A stretch of 64,000 bases of DNA from Diabrotica undecimpunctata (Eukaryota > Arthropoda > Insecta > Coleoptera > Chrysomelidae). The DNA lies in the NCBI RefSeq assembly GCF_040954645.1, contig NC_092803.1, positions 10,975,230 through 11,039,229 on the forward strand, read 5' to 3'. Positions 21,559 to 31,905 of the stretch are shown here, one piece after another. Both the position numbers and the translations under genes were made by a program. The notes below the pieces were generated by a model. The model searched no databases, had not been told where the DNA came from, and saw nothing but the letters and a program-made list of their open reading frames with translations. How positions within the stretch are numbered: the first letter of the stretch is position 1; the number at the start of each line of letters is the position of its first letter.

Positions 21559-22171
21559 AGATATATCTTTCAAATTTGCAAGATTGGCCAGAAATACTAA
21601 GCAGAGGCAGCTTCAAAGTGTTCAAGATAAAAGAAAACTCAGTTCAAAAGCATTATCCACCGAAGAACTATTAAATACCATCCAAAGCCACGACGAGGAA
21701 ACCCTCGATGGAGCACAAAAAAAGTTTTTTCACCTTTACTCATTTAATCTTGCTTGGAGAGGCAATGAGGCCGTAAACTGCAAGATATACTTTTTCCAGA
21801 AGGAATTTGATGTTATGGGAGAATTTACGGGCCGAATTGAATACAACAGCATTTTTTCCACAACAAATCAAGGCGGTTCGAAAAGTTTGGCAAGCAGCAA
21901 ATGGCTGGTAAGAAATTCATCAAACGAAAATTTATGCCCAGTTAGATTATTTTAAAATTAATGGAAAAAGGGGACCAAAGATTTTATCAGACACACTCTT
22001 TTTTACCGTAACTATATCTGCAGCTGGATTCCAGTCACCACCAGAAGTTGATCGAAAATCGAAAAAGCTGGACCTTTGAGTTCACAAATTCTACAGGTCA
22101 ATAATACAAAAAATCATGCTTTGGTAGAAAAGAATGTGCCAACTACTATAGCTCAAAATAATTGTACATTT
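21559..22171 (+). pseudogene. Crypton-like recombinase gene, 3' part (ends at 24206-24217)
   Basis: Continues the text broken at 13831: TDISFKFARLARNTKQRQLQ, SVQDKRKLSSKALSTEE, KKFFHLYSFNLAWRGNEAV, GRIEYNSIFSTTNQGGSKSL, ASSKWLVRN and CPVRLF. These are the arginine-bearing N-lobe motifs I associate with Crypton/DUF3504 proteins (LAWRGNEA holds the first catalytic-type Arg). After a frameshift come KRGPKILSDTLFFT, then a deletion, then an ILQVNN segment where a YLQ tyrosine block would be expected, and TTIAQNNCTF. The RTE-like copy cuts the gene at 22172; after its right target duplication the frame ends NIVKK-stop at 24217, followed by AATAAATAAAG. The recombinase HxxR and Tyr region is mostly missing. 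Confidence 0.6.
22160..22171. repeat. Target-site duplication, left
   Basis: AATTGTACATTT, repeated at 24194-24205; it flanks the RTE-like copy and lies within the coding frame of the Crypton-like gene. Confidence 0.85.
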
Positions 22172-22920
22172 CTTCTTCTTCTTAGAGTGCCATATCCCTA
22201 CGGAACGTCGGCGACTCCCATAATTCCTTTGATCCATGATAATTCCTTTTTGATCTTTTAAAGCTTCCCTAAATAGATTCTCAGAATACACGTTAAAGAG
22301 GGTGGTAGATAGTACACAGCCCTGTCTTACGCCTCGTTCAATACTGATTGGCTTTGATTCTCTGTTGTTGGTATTAATAATGGCTGTTTGGTTCCAGTAA
22401 AGTTTGGCAATAAGTTTGATGTCTTTCTCATCTAGTTGGATGCTCTGCAAGGTGGTAATTAGTCTGGTATGCTGAACGCGATCAAATGCCTTTTCAAAAT
22501 CAATGAAGCACATATATACGGGTTTTCTTACCTCCCAACATCTTTGAAGGAGTGTTTGCATAGAAAATAGTGCTTCTCTAGTTCCAAGGCATCTCCGGAA
22601 CCCGAACTGCTCTTGATTAATTATTTCTTCGCACTTGTTGTTAATTCGATTTAGAAGAATATGCAACAGTATTTTAACGGCATGGCTCATTAAACTAATG
22701 AGTCTACAATCTCCCAACATCTTTGAAGGAGTGTTTGCATAGAAAATAGTGCTTCTCTAGTTCCAAGGCATCTCCGGAACCCGAACTGCTCTTGACTAAT
22801 TATTTCTTCGCACTTGTTGTTAATTCGATTTAGAAGAATATGCAACAGTATTTTAACGGCATGGCTCATTAAACTAATGAGTCTACAATCGCTAGTCCGA
22901 TGGAATGTCACTGGTATCAT
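22172..22920 (-). pseudogene. RTE-like reverse transcriptase, N-terminal lobe, internally duplicated
   Basis: Frames give CRLISLMSHAVKILLHILLN, FGFRRCLGTREALFSMQTLL, CFIDFEKAFDRVQH (first catalytic Asp) and VRQGCVLSTTLF. The segment from RCW-E back to CRLIS occurs twice because of the tandem duplication at 22532-22889, which shifts the frame. The YADD palm, thumb and C-terminal domain are absent. Confidence 0.85.
22532..22889. repeat. 179-bp tandem duplication inside an RTE-like copy
   Basis: 22532-22710 and 22711-22889 are the same apart from one T/C difference (CTTGATTAATT versus CTTGACTAATT). 179 is not a multiple of three, so the duplication breaks the RT frame. The near identity implies a recent event or an assembly artefact. 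Confidence 0.9.
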
Positions 22921-23533
22921 ATATTTGATTGAAAGGTACAGTGAGTTCTTTTATATTGTCATTTGAGAGTAATTTTAGCCATTCGCTGTATATTTGATCT
23001 AGTCCACTGGCTTTGTTGTTTTTGGCTTGGTGTATGGCTTTTTCCACTTCAGCTTTTAAGATTGATGGTCCTGTATTTGCACTTAAGTTAGGTAGTGATC
23101 CTCGATCATCCTTAAATAATGCTTTAATGTAGTTTTCCCATTCCTCCATTACTTCGTCTTCTAGGGATAGTGCATGACCTTCATTATTCGTTAATGTTAT
23201 GGGTGTATTTCTTTTGTGTACTGTAACTTCTTTTATTTTCTTATGTGTGTCAAATTCGTCATGTTTTCGTTGCAATTCTTCTAGTTCCTCACATTTTGCT
23301 CGCATCCATAACTCTTTGGCTTCCCTGATTTTTCTTCGAATCAGATTATGCTTTCGTTTATACTCTGAGTTATTTCTATTTTTAAGCTGTCTTCTTTCGT
23401 CCATCATTTCGATTATTTCATCTTTTATCCACGCTTGCTTTTTATAATGGGTGCCAGTTCCACTTTGCGTTGCTGTATCGATGATACCAGTCTTTATGTT
23501 CTTCCATCTATCTTTCTTCGACTGTTGGTACAT
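22892..23533 (-). pseudogene. RTE-like linker between endonuclease and RT
   Basis: 213 residues, highly charged, with QAWIKDEIIEMMDERRQLKN, a coiled-coil-prone LIRRKIREAKELWMRAK stretch and ASGLDQIYSEWLKLL, the ASGxDxI block that opens RTE-type RT domains. It continues the endonuclease frame at 23570-24193 after a frame break and precedes the RT lobe. Confidence 0.85.
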
Positions 23534-23569
23534 TGTATACTTGTGTGATATTGTCTCGAATTTTTTCGT

Positions 23570-24193
23570 TCATTGTCTGCTCAAAGTGATATTAAAATCT
23601 TCTTCTTTTAGTTTTTGTCTATCGTATTTTTTTGTAATGGAAGGCTTTTTGATTGTCTTTAATTTTAGGTTGATTCTAGATGCCAGTAAATTGTGATCGG
23701 TGGCTGCGTCGGCACTTGGATATGTCTTAGTACATTTACATGAGTTTCGAAATCTATTGTTAATCATGATATAATCTATTTGGTTACGCATTACACTACC
23801 ATGGCCATCTCTCGGTGATATCCATGTATAGAGACGTCTTTGGGGTTGTTTAACACATGTGTTGGTGATAACAAAGTTTTTCTCTTGGCAGAACTCCACC
23901 AATCTATCACCTCTTTCGTTTCTTTCCCCAAGACCGAATCCTCCAGTAATTCCGGGAGTTAGGTCTTCTCCTACTTTAGCGTTGAAGTCTCCCATTATTA
24001 CACAGATTTCGTGTTTTTTTGTGTTATTTAGTGCTTGCTTTAATACATGGTAAAATTCATTAATTTCGTTGTCTGTACTGTTACTTGTAGGAGCGTATAC
24101 TTATATTAAGTTTATATTAATCTTACTTTTAATAGTTATCATCATTATTCGATCTGAAAGAGGAACAAATTTGTCAACCAGGTTATGTTGATT
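23570..24193 (-). pseudogene. RTE-like APE endonuclease, truncated at the N-terminus
   Basis: The frame contains VYAPTSNSTDNEINEFY (near 24090), VIMGDFNAKVGED (near 23990), TWISPRDG, NQIDYIMINNRF and the catalytic DHNLLASRI. These supply the GDFNA aspartate, the IDY block and the terminal DH of APE-like nucleases. The first catalytic part (N, E) is lost by 5' truncation at 24193. Confidence 0.85.
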
Positions 24194-24205
24194 AATTGTA
24201 CATTT
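24194..24205. repeat. Target-site duplication, right
   Basis: AATTGTACATTT, identical to 22160-22171. The next bases complete the final codons of the Crypton-like gene. Confidence 0.85.
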
Positions 24206-24287
24206 AATATTGTTAAAAAATAAATAAAGATTATGTTTCGTTAATATGGTGCATTAATTGTCTCGTGAAATAGTTTTGTCGAATATC

Positions 24288-24500
24288 ATTCGAGAGAAAA
24301 ATTTTTACCGGCAAAATGTTCTTCTGGTTTTATTCAAGTTTGTTGCCGTTTGGCAATTTTCGCTTATGGAATTTTGACAAAATCACTCGACTGACGTCTC
24401 ATAATTTAACTGTCAAATTTTAATTCACGAAAATTGCCAAGCAACAAACTTTCATAACAGTCGAAAATATTGCTCTCAAAATTTTCTCTCTTATAATATT
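24288..24500. repeat. Foldback MITE-like element
   Basis: Two arms of about 85 bp are roughly three-quarters complementary: GAGAGAAAAATTTT...AAGTTTGTTGCCGTTTGGCAATTTTCG on the left faces GAAAATTGCCAAGCAACAAACTTT...AAAATTTTCTCTC on the right, with a spacer of about 35 bp. No coding capacity. No second copy in this window. Confidence 0.5.
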
Positions 24501-25100
24501 ATATACGAGTATTTTTATGCACCCCAATCTATATTGATAAAACTCCAACTACACAATGTAACAAATACCTCAGTCATACAAAATATGCACAACGACTGCT
24601 CTAAAAGTAAAACAAAGCACATATCTTTTTGGCATTCCCCAAAGACAGCAGCATCTTTTGCAACCGGTATATTCTCCAAGGGCCTAGGAATACGTATCGC
24701 GCGCCACCATGTACTTGCGAGATGAAAAGTAAGTAAAACAAGGTATACAAACTCGTGAAAGAGGGTAATTTAAGAGGGTGGTGAGGCATCGATGCTCAAC
24801 AAAGCTTGCCAAACTTTTGAAAAATAAAATAAATGGGGTAAAAGTTCCTTAAACAAAAAAAAAGAAGTGAAACGTGAGAAAGAGCTATAAAATACTAGGG
24901 TTGATTTATTAAAATAGCCATTACGGTTAAGATTATTAAGGTGATGTAATTAATATAACAATATTCTAATGAATGTTTAAATAATTTTGTTTTTTTATAA
25001 TCAAAAGATATGATAGAAGGAAATATATTTACAGGAAATAAGATTATTTCCTGGAAAGATATGAGATATATTGATTGAAAGATGCAAGTTAAAGGGTAAG
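24501..25100. other. Non-coding, no gene
   Basis: Mixed AT-rich sequence. Short open frames on both strands have no recognisable content. Confidence 0.35.
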
Positions 25101-25705
25101 TATGAACAGATAGCACAAAGAAAGCTCTATTGGTGGGATAAAGAAATCGAATAGTAAATAAAAATCAAACGCATTTCTAAATGTAAAAATGGATCAAAGT
25201 AAACACAGATACCTCAAAGAGATAATCAAAGGGAAAGCAGAAAGGAAAACCAATGCCAGGAGAAAAAATGCTCCAGAGTTAATACTTATCTGCGAGGTAG
25301 TTGAAGTGCCGAAAGCTGGAAGGTACTTAAATCTGTTCAAAAACTAATAAAAAAAAAATAGAGTGAGAATACGGTAATATGGAGGTCAAAGAACAGGCCT
25401 GGCTTCAGAGCAGGTAGATATACTATTGACCATTTTTCAACGATTAGCCAGCTTATATAAAAAAAACGGCACGAAACCAAACCATACACATTTTATACGT
25501 AGATCTTGGAAAAGTTTATAACAATATACCACAACAAAAAGTATGGGAAGCTCTATAAAAAAACAAATATCAACGTAACTTTAATTAAAGCAGTGCAAGA
25601 ACTTTACAAAAACAACACGATCAAAATAAAGATAGGCCAAGAGATATCTAAAAGGTTTATGGCAGACAAAGGACTCAAACAAGGATGCTGTCTGTCCCCG
25701 AATTG
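25101..25705 (+). pseudogene. RTE-like LINE remnant, linker and RT N-lobe
   Basis: KALYWWDKEIE (near 25115) resembles the linker tryptophan block. From 25393 the frames give RPGFRAGRYTIDHFSTISQL, FYVDLGKVYNNIPQQKVWEAL, IKAVQELYKNNTIKIKIG and KGLKQGCCLSPNWF, which parallel the intact relative at 43866-45278 (AGFTAGKACLDHIY, FVDLKKAYDSIPRTKLWEAM, LLQGCSTSPTLF). The catalytic FVDLKKAYD has become YVDLGKVYN, and stops occur. RT sequence resumes at 26206 after inserted DNA. Confidence 0.7.
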
Positions 25706-26135
25706 GTTTATAAGATGGAAGGCAACCGTATATACGTATTTCTGGGAATGGGAAAGGATTTTAATATATCTTTTTCTTTTGTTACGAGCTATGCCGATAC
25801 TTTCTACCTTTATTTTACTCTTAACTCGCATTAACTTTTTTCTTGATGTTTGAAACACTCTTATCGTTTGGCATTACTTTCCTCAGGTAGCTTAACTTCC
25901 TCTGTGGATGTGTTAGTTATTGTTCTGGACACCACAGAGTCTTCTAACACTATTGCCACGAATTGGTCGCATTGCTCCTGTAGTTATCCTTTCTCAAGTT
26001 AACATGCTCCTTTTCTTACTCGGCTGTACCGTACTGAAGACGACCAGTAGTCAGAAATACATGTATACGGTTGCCTTGCGAGCTATGCCGACAACTTCTA
26101 CCTTTATTATATACAATAATATATATTTATGTATA

Positions 26136-26190
<55 letters not shown>

Positions 26191-26205
26191 TATATATATA
26201 TAAAA
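25706..26205. mobile_element. Inserted DNA of unknown type within an RTE-like remnant
   Basis: It separates the QGCCLSPNWF block from the LNVRKTKLLVVSE block of one RT (26206-26280). Its two ends share words: GCAACCGTATATACGTATTTCTG at 25722-25744 is inverted at 26051-26074, and CGAGCTATGCCGA...TTCTACCTTTATT occurs directly at 25786 and 26079. The right side ends in a TA-rich microsatellite. No protein match. Confidence 0.4.
26108..26200. repeat. (TA)n microsatellite
   Basis: About 90 bp of TA repeats with a few interruptions. Similar (TA)n tracts at 39702-39748 and 43822-43845 are the 3' tails of RTE-like elements; here no element end was confirmed next to it. Confidence 0.85.
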
Positions 26206-26280
26206 TATGTGATAGCAATCAAAAGTACCGAATTGGTCTAAATAAAATTAAATGTTAGGAAGACAAAATTATTAGTGGTT
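26206..26280 (+). pseudogene. Short RT remnant downstream of the insertion
   Basis: IGLNKI followed, one frame on, by LNVRKTKLLVVSE, the conserved LNxxKTK block after the YADD motif in RTE-like RTs. It belongs with the remnant ending at 25705; the YADD block itself is missing. Confidence 0.55.
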
Positions 26281-26765
26281 AGCGAGGATCATAACTTTTA
26301 ATCATCCTCACGATATAATCATAATTTGCATACAGCATTTCTGAATTATCTGTAACCTCATTAAATATTCCAAACGGGAATTATCTATTACAGTGTGATC
26401 CTGCTTTCAAAATTAGAAATCCTATTCCAAAGCTGTCTGTATCAGTACTGTCTGATACCTCAATTCAGGAGAAAGTCTCTCCACTAAGAGGTTTACTTAA
26501 TTGTTATAATTAACAAACTAAATTAATACTAATAAAACAAAATATAAGGAAAATAGCACCACTATTAAATTTCTAGAAAATATCGTCAAACTAATTTAGC
26601 TTGCTCTAACGTGTAACCTAGAAATGAAGAAACCAAGATTTCAAAAAGAAGAGACACGTTTCATGTACATTGGAGATGCTAGGCCGCGTTGTTCAGGTAG
26701 AAAGAGATATGGGCGTCAGATGGTTGCAATAAATAGGCTACAATATGTAGGCTAATAAAAGTTAA
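26281..26765. other. AT-rich, no gene
   Basis: No feature recognised. Confidence 0.3.
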
Positions 26766-27002
26766 TTACAATTTAAATAGGAATAAGCCACAATTAAAGG
26801 TTAAAATACGTTTATTGACGTTTCAATTTCCACTTCGGAAATCGTTCTCAAAATACAAACATTAGTGTTTGTATTTTGAGAACGATTTCTGAAGTGGAAA
26901 CTGAAACGTCAATAAACGTATTTTAACCTTTAATTGTGGCTTATTCCCATTTAAATAGTAATTAATTTAAAATGCCACAAAAAAATAGCTTCAGAACCAT
27001 AA
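26766..27002. repeat. Family A repeat as a long near-perfect palindrome
   Basis: The left arm 26766-26861 and right arm 26866-26964 are inverted copies separated only by TTAG. Each carries AATAAGCCACAATTAAAGG and AATACGTTTATTGACGTTTC. The right arm continues outward with AAAATGCCACAAAAAAATAGC, the same outer end as at 5006 and 63490. The arms differ at only a few positions, so the transcript or single strand would fold into a hairpin of about 95 bp. Confidence 0.9.
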
Positions 27003-27984
27003 TAAAAGTTAGATTGGTGAAGCCAGTACCAGGACATCAGGAATCTAAATATCAACAATAAATAATAAAATAGGGCGCCACTAGATCTTTGATGAATTAT
27101 GTGTCAATATAATTATATAACCTAGTCAAAATTATGGTCAATATATCTACTGTTAAACAAAATAAATAAACAGTGATATTATAACACTATTGGAGCTATA
27201 AACAGTTTGGACAAATTTAAATGTAATTATAATTTCGAATTTTTTCTAATTCCCTGAGTCCGATTTTTCTCGATCGACGATGATAAAATAAAATCATAGA
27301 GTAAAATATAGTTTTATTGACAGCTACTGAATTATGACACTATAGTTGTTGTTGAGGTAAAAATTTATAATAGACTGCCTCCCAAGCTAGTCCCGAAGCT
27401 ATATTTAAAATCTCACTAAAATGCTACGATTCATTAAATAAGTCTATTTTCCTCTGCATAGAACAAAAACCTTTACCTTTTGAAAGCTGGCAAATATAAT
27501 TTAAGCCAAGGAAAGGATTGTAGGCATTTCCTCAATACATATTAGGCAATCTATGTTTGCCTTAATTCAGGAAATTAAGATTAATGTGAGATTACAAATT
27601 AATGGACTAATTTGTGATTAAACAAGTTTAATTATTTTATTTCTTTTTGAACACTATTAAACTTGTGAAAACAATAGTGTCACCCAAAATAAAACGGGGA
27701 TAAATTAAAAAGGGGTATCGTTTTTATATGGTGGTTATCCATCACATCGACTATAAATCAAAGAACCTAAACCTACTAAGGTAGAAAATAAAAATTTGTA
27801 TACTAAACATACTGAGATATAAAACAACAAATAAAAAAATTTATTTAGAAACAATCAAACAGTTATTTTAGTTATAATTGAGCTGGGGATGCTTATTAGT
27901 AACTGAAATGCTTTTGGACACCATTCACTTGGTCTTCTTGAAGCTTACTTCGTACTATACTGGGGACTCGCCAAAGACAAGTGT
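27003..27984. other. AT-rich, no gene
   Basis: No coding or repeat feature that I can support. Confidence 0.35.
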
Positions 27985-28134
27985 CGTCATCATCAACAGC
28001 TATTCCATTCATGGTCGGAGGTAAGCCTCCCTTAATGGTATCGATTCATTTCTCTTCGTTGTTTTTTATATCTATTCGTGAGTAGCTATTCACATAAGGT
28101 CATTAGTCCATCTGGATTGAGGTCCACCACTACG
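27985..28134 (-). mobile_element. LINE 3' end with (GAT)n-type tail
   Basis: On the minus strand this ends GAGGCTTACCTCCGACCATG... then GATGATGACGAC, the common layout of insect LINE 3' ends with a GAT-repeat tail (compare 56636-56800). No coding sequence remains. The boundary with the next fragment at 28135 is approximate. Confidence 0.5.
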
Positions 28135-28497
28135 TAGCTTTGGAAACTGCTGGACGAAAGATTTCTGTGGATGAGCGGTCAAACCATCTTCTCAGGTCTT
28201 TCATTCACGAGTTCTGGCGTCTTCTAACTGATCTTTTGCCCTACACTTTACCTTCCAATATGATTTGGAGTAATTCATATCTTTCGCCTCTCAACACCTG
28301 ACTCAAGTATTGTATTTTTCTATCTTCGATTATGCTGAGTAGTTCTTTTTGTTTACACATGCGCCGAAGTACCTCACCGTTAGTAACATTTTGTATCCAT
28401 GGAATTCTCAGCATCCGTCTGTATATATACATTTCAAAGGAACCTATTATTTTTTCTCTGTTTCAGAATTAATTGTTTAACTTTCACAGTTAACTTT
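28135..28497 (-). pseudogene. RTE-like LINE C-terminal fragment
   Basis: The minus-strand frame gives MYIYRRMLRIPWIQNVTNGE, CKQKELLSIIEDRKIQYL and SQVLRGERYELLQIIL, the C-terminal region of the same subfamily as 52624-53656, followed by its 3' UTR (CTTTCGTCCAGCAGTTTCCA near 28150 minus). 5'-truncated just before the thumb's ESW block. Its orientation is opposite to the sibling fragment at 31990-32372. Confidence 0.8.
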
Positions 28498-28509
28498 TCA
28501 TATTTATAA

Positions 28510-28700
28510 CCAAAGCATAGATGGAGTGAGAAGAAGAGACAGACCCAGAGCACGATTTAAGGATCAGGTGGAGGAAGACTTGAGAATGTTGGGAGTACGA
28601 AACTGGAAAGCTAAGGTGAAGAATAGGAGAGAATGAGGACTTATCCTTGAGCAGGCCAAGACCCACCATGGGTTGTGGAGCCAATGATGATGATGATATA
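28510..28700 (+). pseudogene. LINE C-terminus with (GAT)n tail
   Basis: The frame reads RRRDRPRARFKDQVEEDLRM, GVRNWKAKVKNR and LEQAKTHHGL, then a stop and GATGATGATGATA. This is the end of an RTE-like ORF of the kind also seen at 51595-52160 (RPRMRWRDNIQADLRKM, SAKTHPGL). 5'-truncated. Confidence 0.7.
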
Positions 28701-28749
28701 TCTTATTGAATAATGCTGTTATTAAGTCGAGGCTTTTGCTTTCATTGTC

Positions 28750-29290
28750 TGCAAATTAAGTATTTCGAAATTTATATTGTTTGGACCTGTGGCTTTTCCG
28801 TTCTTCTGAGCTTTTACTGCATAAATTTCTTGTTTTTGGACCTTTTTCATTTATTCGATCATCCGTGGGAAATGGATACTGGATGACTGATATCATCGTC
28901 AAAAAATATCTGAATGTATTCTTTCCATCTCTCCAGTTTTCTGTAACTATAATTATCTCATTATTACCTGTCATTTCTTTCACTTTTTTATAGACATTGA
29001 AGGTGTCGTATCTGTCCTGAAGTTGTTCAATTTATAGCCATGTAGTTGACATCCAGTTTTCTTTAGCTTCTCTGAACTTTTTTTTAATGATTTTATTGAC
29101 TCGTTTGTATTCAATTGGGTTTGTTTTATGTTTTCGTCTTACGTCCATGAGGTCCATGATCTCTTGCGTTATCCATTCTTGTTTTCTGTTATCTTTCGTG
29201 AACCCGATGTCGTCTTCTTGTATCTTGTACCTTGACTAGTTCCATTTTAACATGGTAATCTTTTGGATTACGTTTGTTATTTTTGATCGT
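28750..29290 (-). pseudogene. RTE-like linker fragment
   Basis: Minus strand: KQEWITQEIMDLMDVRRKHK, NPIEYKRVNKIIKKKFREAK and ENWM (29190-29040), then KEMTGNNEIIIVTENWRDGKN (from 28983). This is the basic linker and start of the RT lead-in of RTE-like ORFs. It is broken by stops and cut off on both sides. Confidence 0.65.
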
Positions 29291-29369
29291 CTGCTTACTT
29301 CTTCATTGGATGTGATCGATGAGTTTTATGTGAAGCATTATATGCTTCATAGCTTGTCACTTAAAGTTT

Positions 29370-29665
29370 GTATACTATGTTGTTGTTAAATACCCATGCT
29401 TCAGTTCCATATATCAGAACCGACATACTGATCAAAAGTTCTTGACTATAAAGTATTTGGTAAATGTGATTATTTAAATATTGTTTGCAATCTTCCAAAT
29501 GCTGCTCATACTTAGGAACATCTATTTACATCAGCCGTTAGGTTGAGTTTTGATTGTTTGACTTTTTCCATTAAGTAGGTATAAATACGACTCAACCTTT
29601 TCTATATTATTATTCTCCAGAGTTATATCTTCAGTTATATCTAGAGATTCGTTTTTTATATATTG
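29370..29665 (-). pseudogene. RTE-like RT thumb fragment
   Basis: Minus strand: SLDITEDITLENNNIEKVES, YLYLMEKVKQSKLNLTADVN and AAFGRLQTIF, then FDQYV. These match the thumb block (ITLENxxIExVxxYxYLGQ, RRxxxAWAAFGRL) of RTE-like RTs. Several stops. It may be the rest of the copy at 28750-29290, since the strand agrees, but the palm is missing between them. Confidence 0.65.
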
Positions 29666-29679
29666 GGTTGAGGTCTGGA

Positions 29680-30055
29680 CATTAATGTTAAATACCATGA
29701 GACCTTACTTTATCCCAGAATACTCAGAATATCATAGATACAACACATTACGAATCGAACAGTATTAAACAACATATATGGAGAGTTGGAATTTATAACA
29801 ACGATTAAGAAAAGAAAGACCTTGCACCCAGGCCACATAATGATAAATGACAAAATATAACCTGTTAAAAATATTAATTAAAGGGAAGATAGAGGGCTGA
29901 AGAGGAGAAAGTAGAAGAGCCATGTCATGGCTTTGCAAAATCAGAAGTTGGACGGGCATGAACGTTCAACAATTATCAAGAGTGGCTCAGAATAGAGAAC
30001 ATTTTAATGTAGTGATCGGAAACCTTTAGTAATGGAGTGCACTAGAAGAAGAAGA
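29680..30055 (+). pseudogene. RTE-like C-terminal fragment with (GAA)n tail
   Basis: Plus-strand frames carry PGHIMINDK, a RRKXKSHVM-like basic block, QKLDGHERSTI and a 3' UTR ending CACTAGAAGAAGAAG (near 30050). The layout matches the end of the copy at 5305-6575 (…TAATGGAGAAGGCACC versus TAATGGAGTGCACTAG). Heavily decayed. Confidence 0.6.
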
Positions 30056-30972
30056 AAATTTTTATTTAATCCTATTGCCTTTGATTATGGATTTAGGGCT
30101 AACAGCATTTTCCGTAATTTTTCTTTGTCTTTTGATGTTAACACACCATAATCGGCAGGTCTCAAATGGTTCATTTTTCGCCGTCTGCCATCAGTTTGCC
30201 CATTCGTAAGTTCGAAACATCCCGAACTACAGCAGTAAACAATAAATAATTAAGGTAAATATCAGTGAAGAAACTTGGGATTAACCTTAGTCTAGGAGTG
30301 GATGAATATAAGTTAATAAAAAACAGATTCTTAAAAATCTTGTCTGATTTATTGCATTCCCTAATCTTTGTAGATGAAAACAATTATTATAATTTTATAC
30401 GATTGTAAAACTGTTCAAAACCCTTTTTTACACCCACACCTCTCCGTCTATTTCCCTTCAACTAGAACACAGATAATCCGGACTGCCTTTTTCTTCTTGC
30501 ATCATTATATGTAAAAGAGGAAATTAAAAAAGAGCCCTGCATGCGAAATGCCAGCTAGTAAGACATTAGACACATCGATATCAATCAACCTCTTACATTT
30601 ATAGACTAATGAACTGTGAAGCATCGGTCGGAAACCATTGTGTTGTTTTTGAAGCTATGTACGCTGAGAGAATATCTATGGGAGTTTATTGGCAGCCGTG
30701 TTAAATTGGCGAAGAGATACATGTACAGGAAATACAAAAACGTTTCTACAGAAAAAACTTACATAATTTATACGATAGTAAAACAAAATCAAACACAGCT
30801 ACTTTTAATTGGAATTTTATAATGTATTTCTGAATGTTTAAGACGGCACTAATCAAAATGGCCAATTAAATAGCAAATCATATACGTGTACAGTAGGAAA
30901 AAAGTACAAGAATAAAAAAATAGCAAGGTAAATTAAAAAATAGGCGATTTGTCAATAAGGACAGTTCTTTAC
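30056..30972. other. AT-rich, no gene
   Basis: Short open frames only. No recognisable protein, RNA or repeat. Confidence 0.35.
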
Positions 30973-31905
30973 TTAACCCGGCATCCGACAGGTGAATTTT
31001 TTTCCATTAACAGACAGGTGGGATGTGACAAAACCCAGCAAATGAAAAAGTTAAAGAATTCCAAAAAATATCTTCACGTTTATTTTTTATTATTTATTAT
31101 TGTAATTTGTAATACACAACATGTAATCAATAACATTATATGAGTTTAAGTTAAATTAAAGACAAAAGAAAAATGATTTTATGTATAATTCTTAATAAAA
31201 AATAAATTATATTGCACTCTGTAATAAATTTGTATTCCAAGAAAAATAACCAAATTAACACAACTAAATTAAAGACAAAAAAAATTATTTTATTTATAAT
31301 TAATAAAAACAAAGATGGCTAAGTTAGTAAACAATACGAACTTGAATAATTACTCAAAATCTGTACAGTCCTTAAAATAGATTTGGGCATGCTCAAGACA
31401 GAGGTAAATCTCGCAAGCCTCGCATACGTATTTGATTTTTCTGTCACGAACACGAGGACACTTAGAACATCTTCCCTGCTGACCTGGTCTCCTCCTCTGG
31501 GGTACTGGCTCTGATTGTTCACCCAAAACATGTCTTATAGAACTACGCAGTTCTCGAGTTAACCTCGGATTTGTTACTCCATTCCGTTGATTGTCTTCTA
31601 TTAATTGTTTTCATAACTCTTTTAGGAAAATTCTCCTAGCAATTTTCACGTCATTATTGTTCTGTAAATTATTTGGGCATTAATTCCTGCGGTATTGAGA
31701 AGGGAGAAAAAGATTGTTAGTGGCCAGCGGCGACTCCGACGTGAAACACTGTAAGATGCGGACATTTCTCCGGAACTTTCTTCTCCGTATCACCCACCAA
31801 ATTACCACGATGGAGAGATGACATCAATAATGTCACTTTTCCCTTTTTGAGTGATAGGATATTAGCGTACAATTTTCTTGAAACCCAAACGATGTATCTC
31901 CTTGC
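30973..31905 (-). pseudogene. piggyBac-type transposase remnant with one terminal end
   Basis: TTAACCCGGCATCCGACAGG at 30973 looks like a TTAA target site followed by a piggyBac end (CCC...). Upstream on the minus strand the frames give SFGFQENCTLISY, KVTLLMSSLHRGN, a FLKELWKQLIEDNQRNG block and a C-terminal cysteine-rich domain, CSKCPRVRDRKIKYVCEACE with LCLEHAQIYFKDC (ending near 31370). This matches the C-terminal third of PGBD-like transposases. The N-terminal part and the other end are absent, and the frame is interrupted. It is distinct from the copy at 60878. Confidence 0.7.

Larger units (their letters stand above)
22172..24193 (-). mobile_element. RTE-like LINE copy with 12-bp target duplication
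   Basis: A 2.0-kb minus-strand insertion: partial endonuclease, linker, RT, then a deletion that joins the RT (FREALKDQK) to a 3' end of about 70 bp finishing ATATGGCACTCTAAGAAGAAG. Flanked by AATTGTACATTT on both sides. The RT lacks everything after the QGCVLS block, including YADD, and carries a 179-bp tandem duplication. It inserted into the last codons of the Crypton-like gene. Confidence 0.88.

Noticed and set aside
22091..23995. Endonuclease/RT frames as host genes (often annotated as craniofacial-development-like proteins)
   Set aside because: Domain order, truncation, target-site duplications and (GAA)n tails show they are LINE copies.
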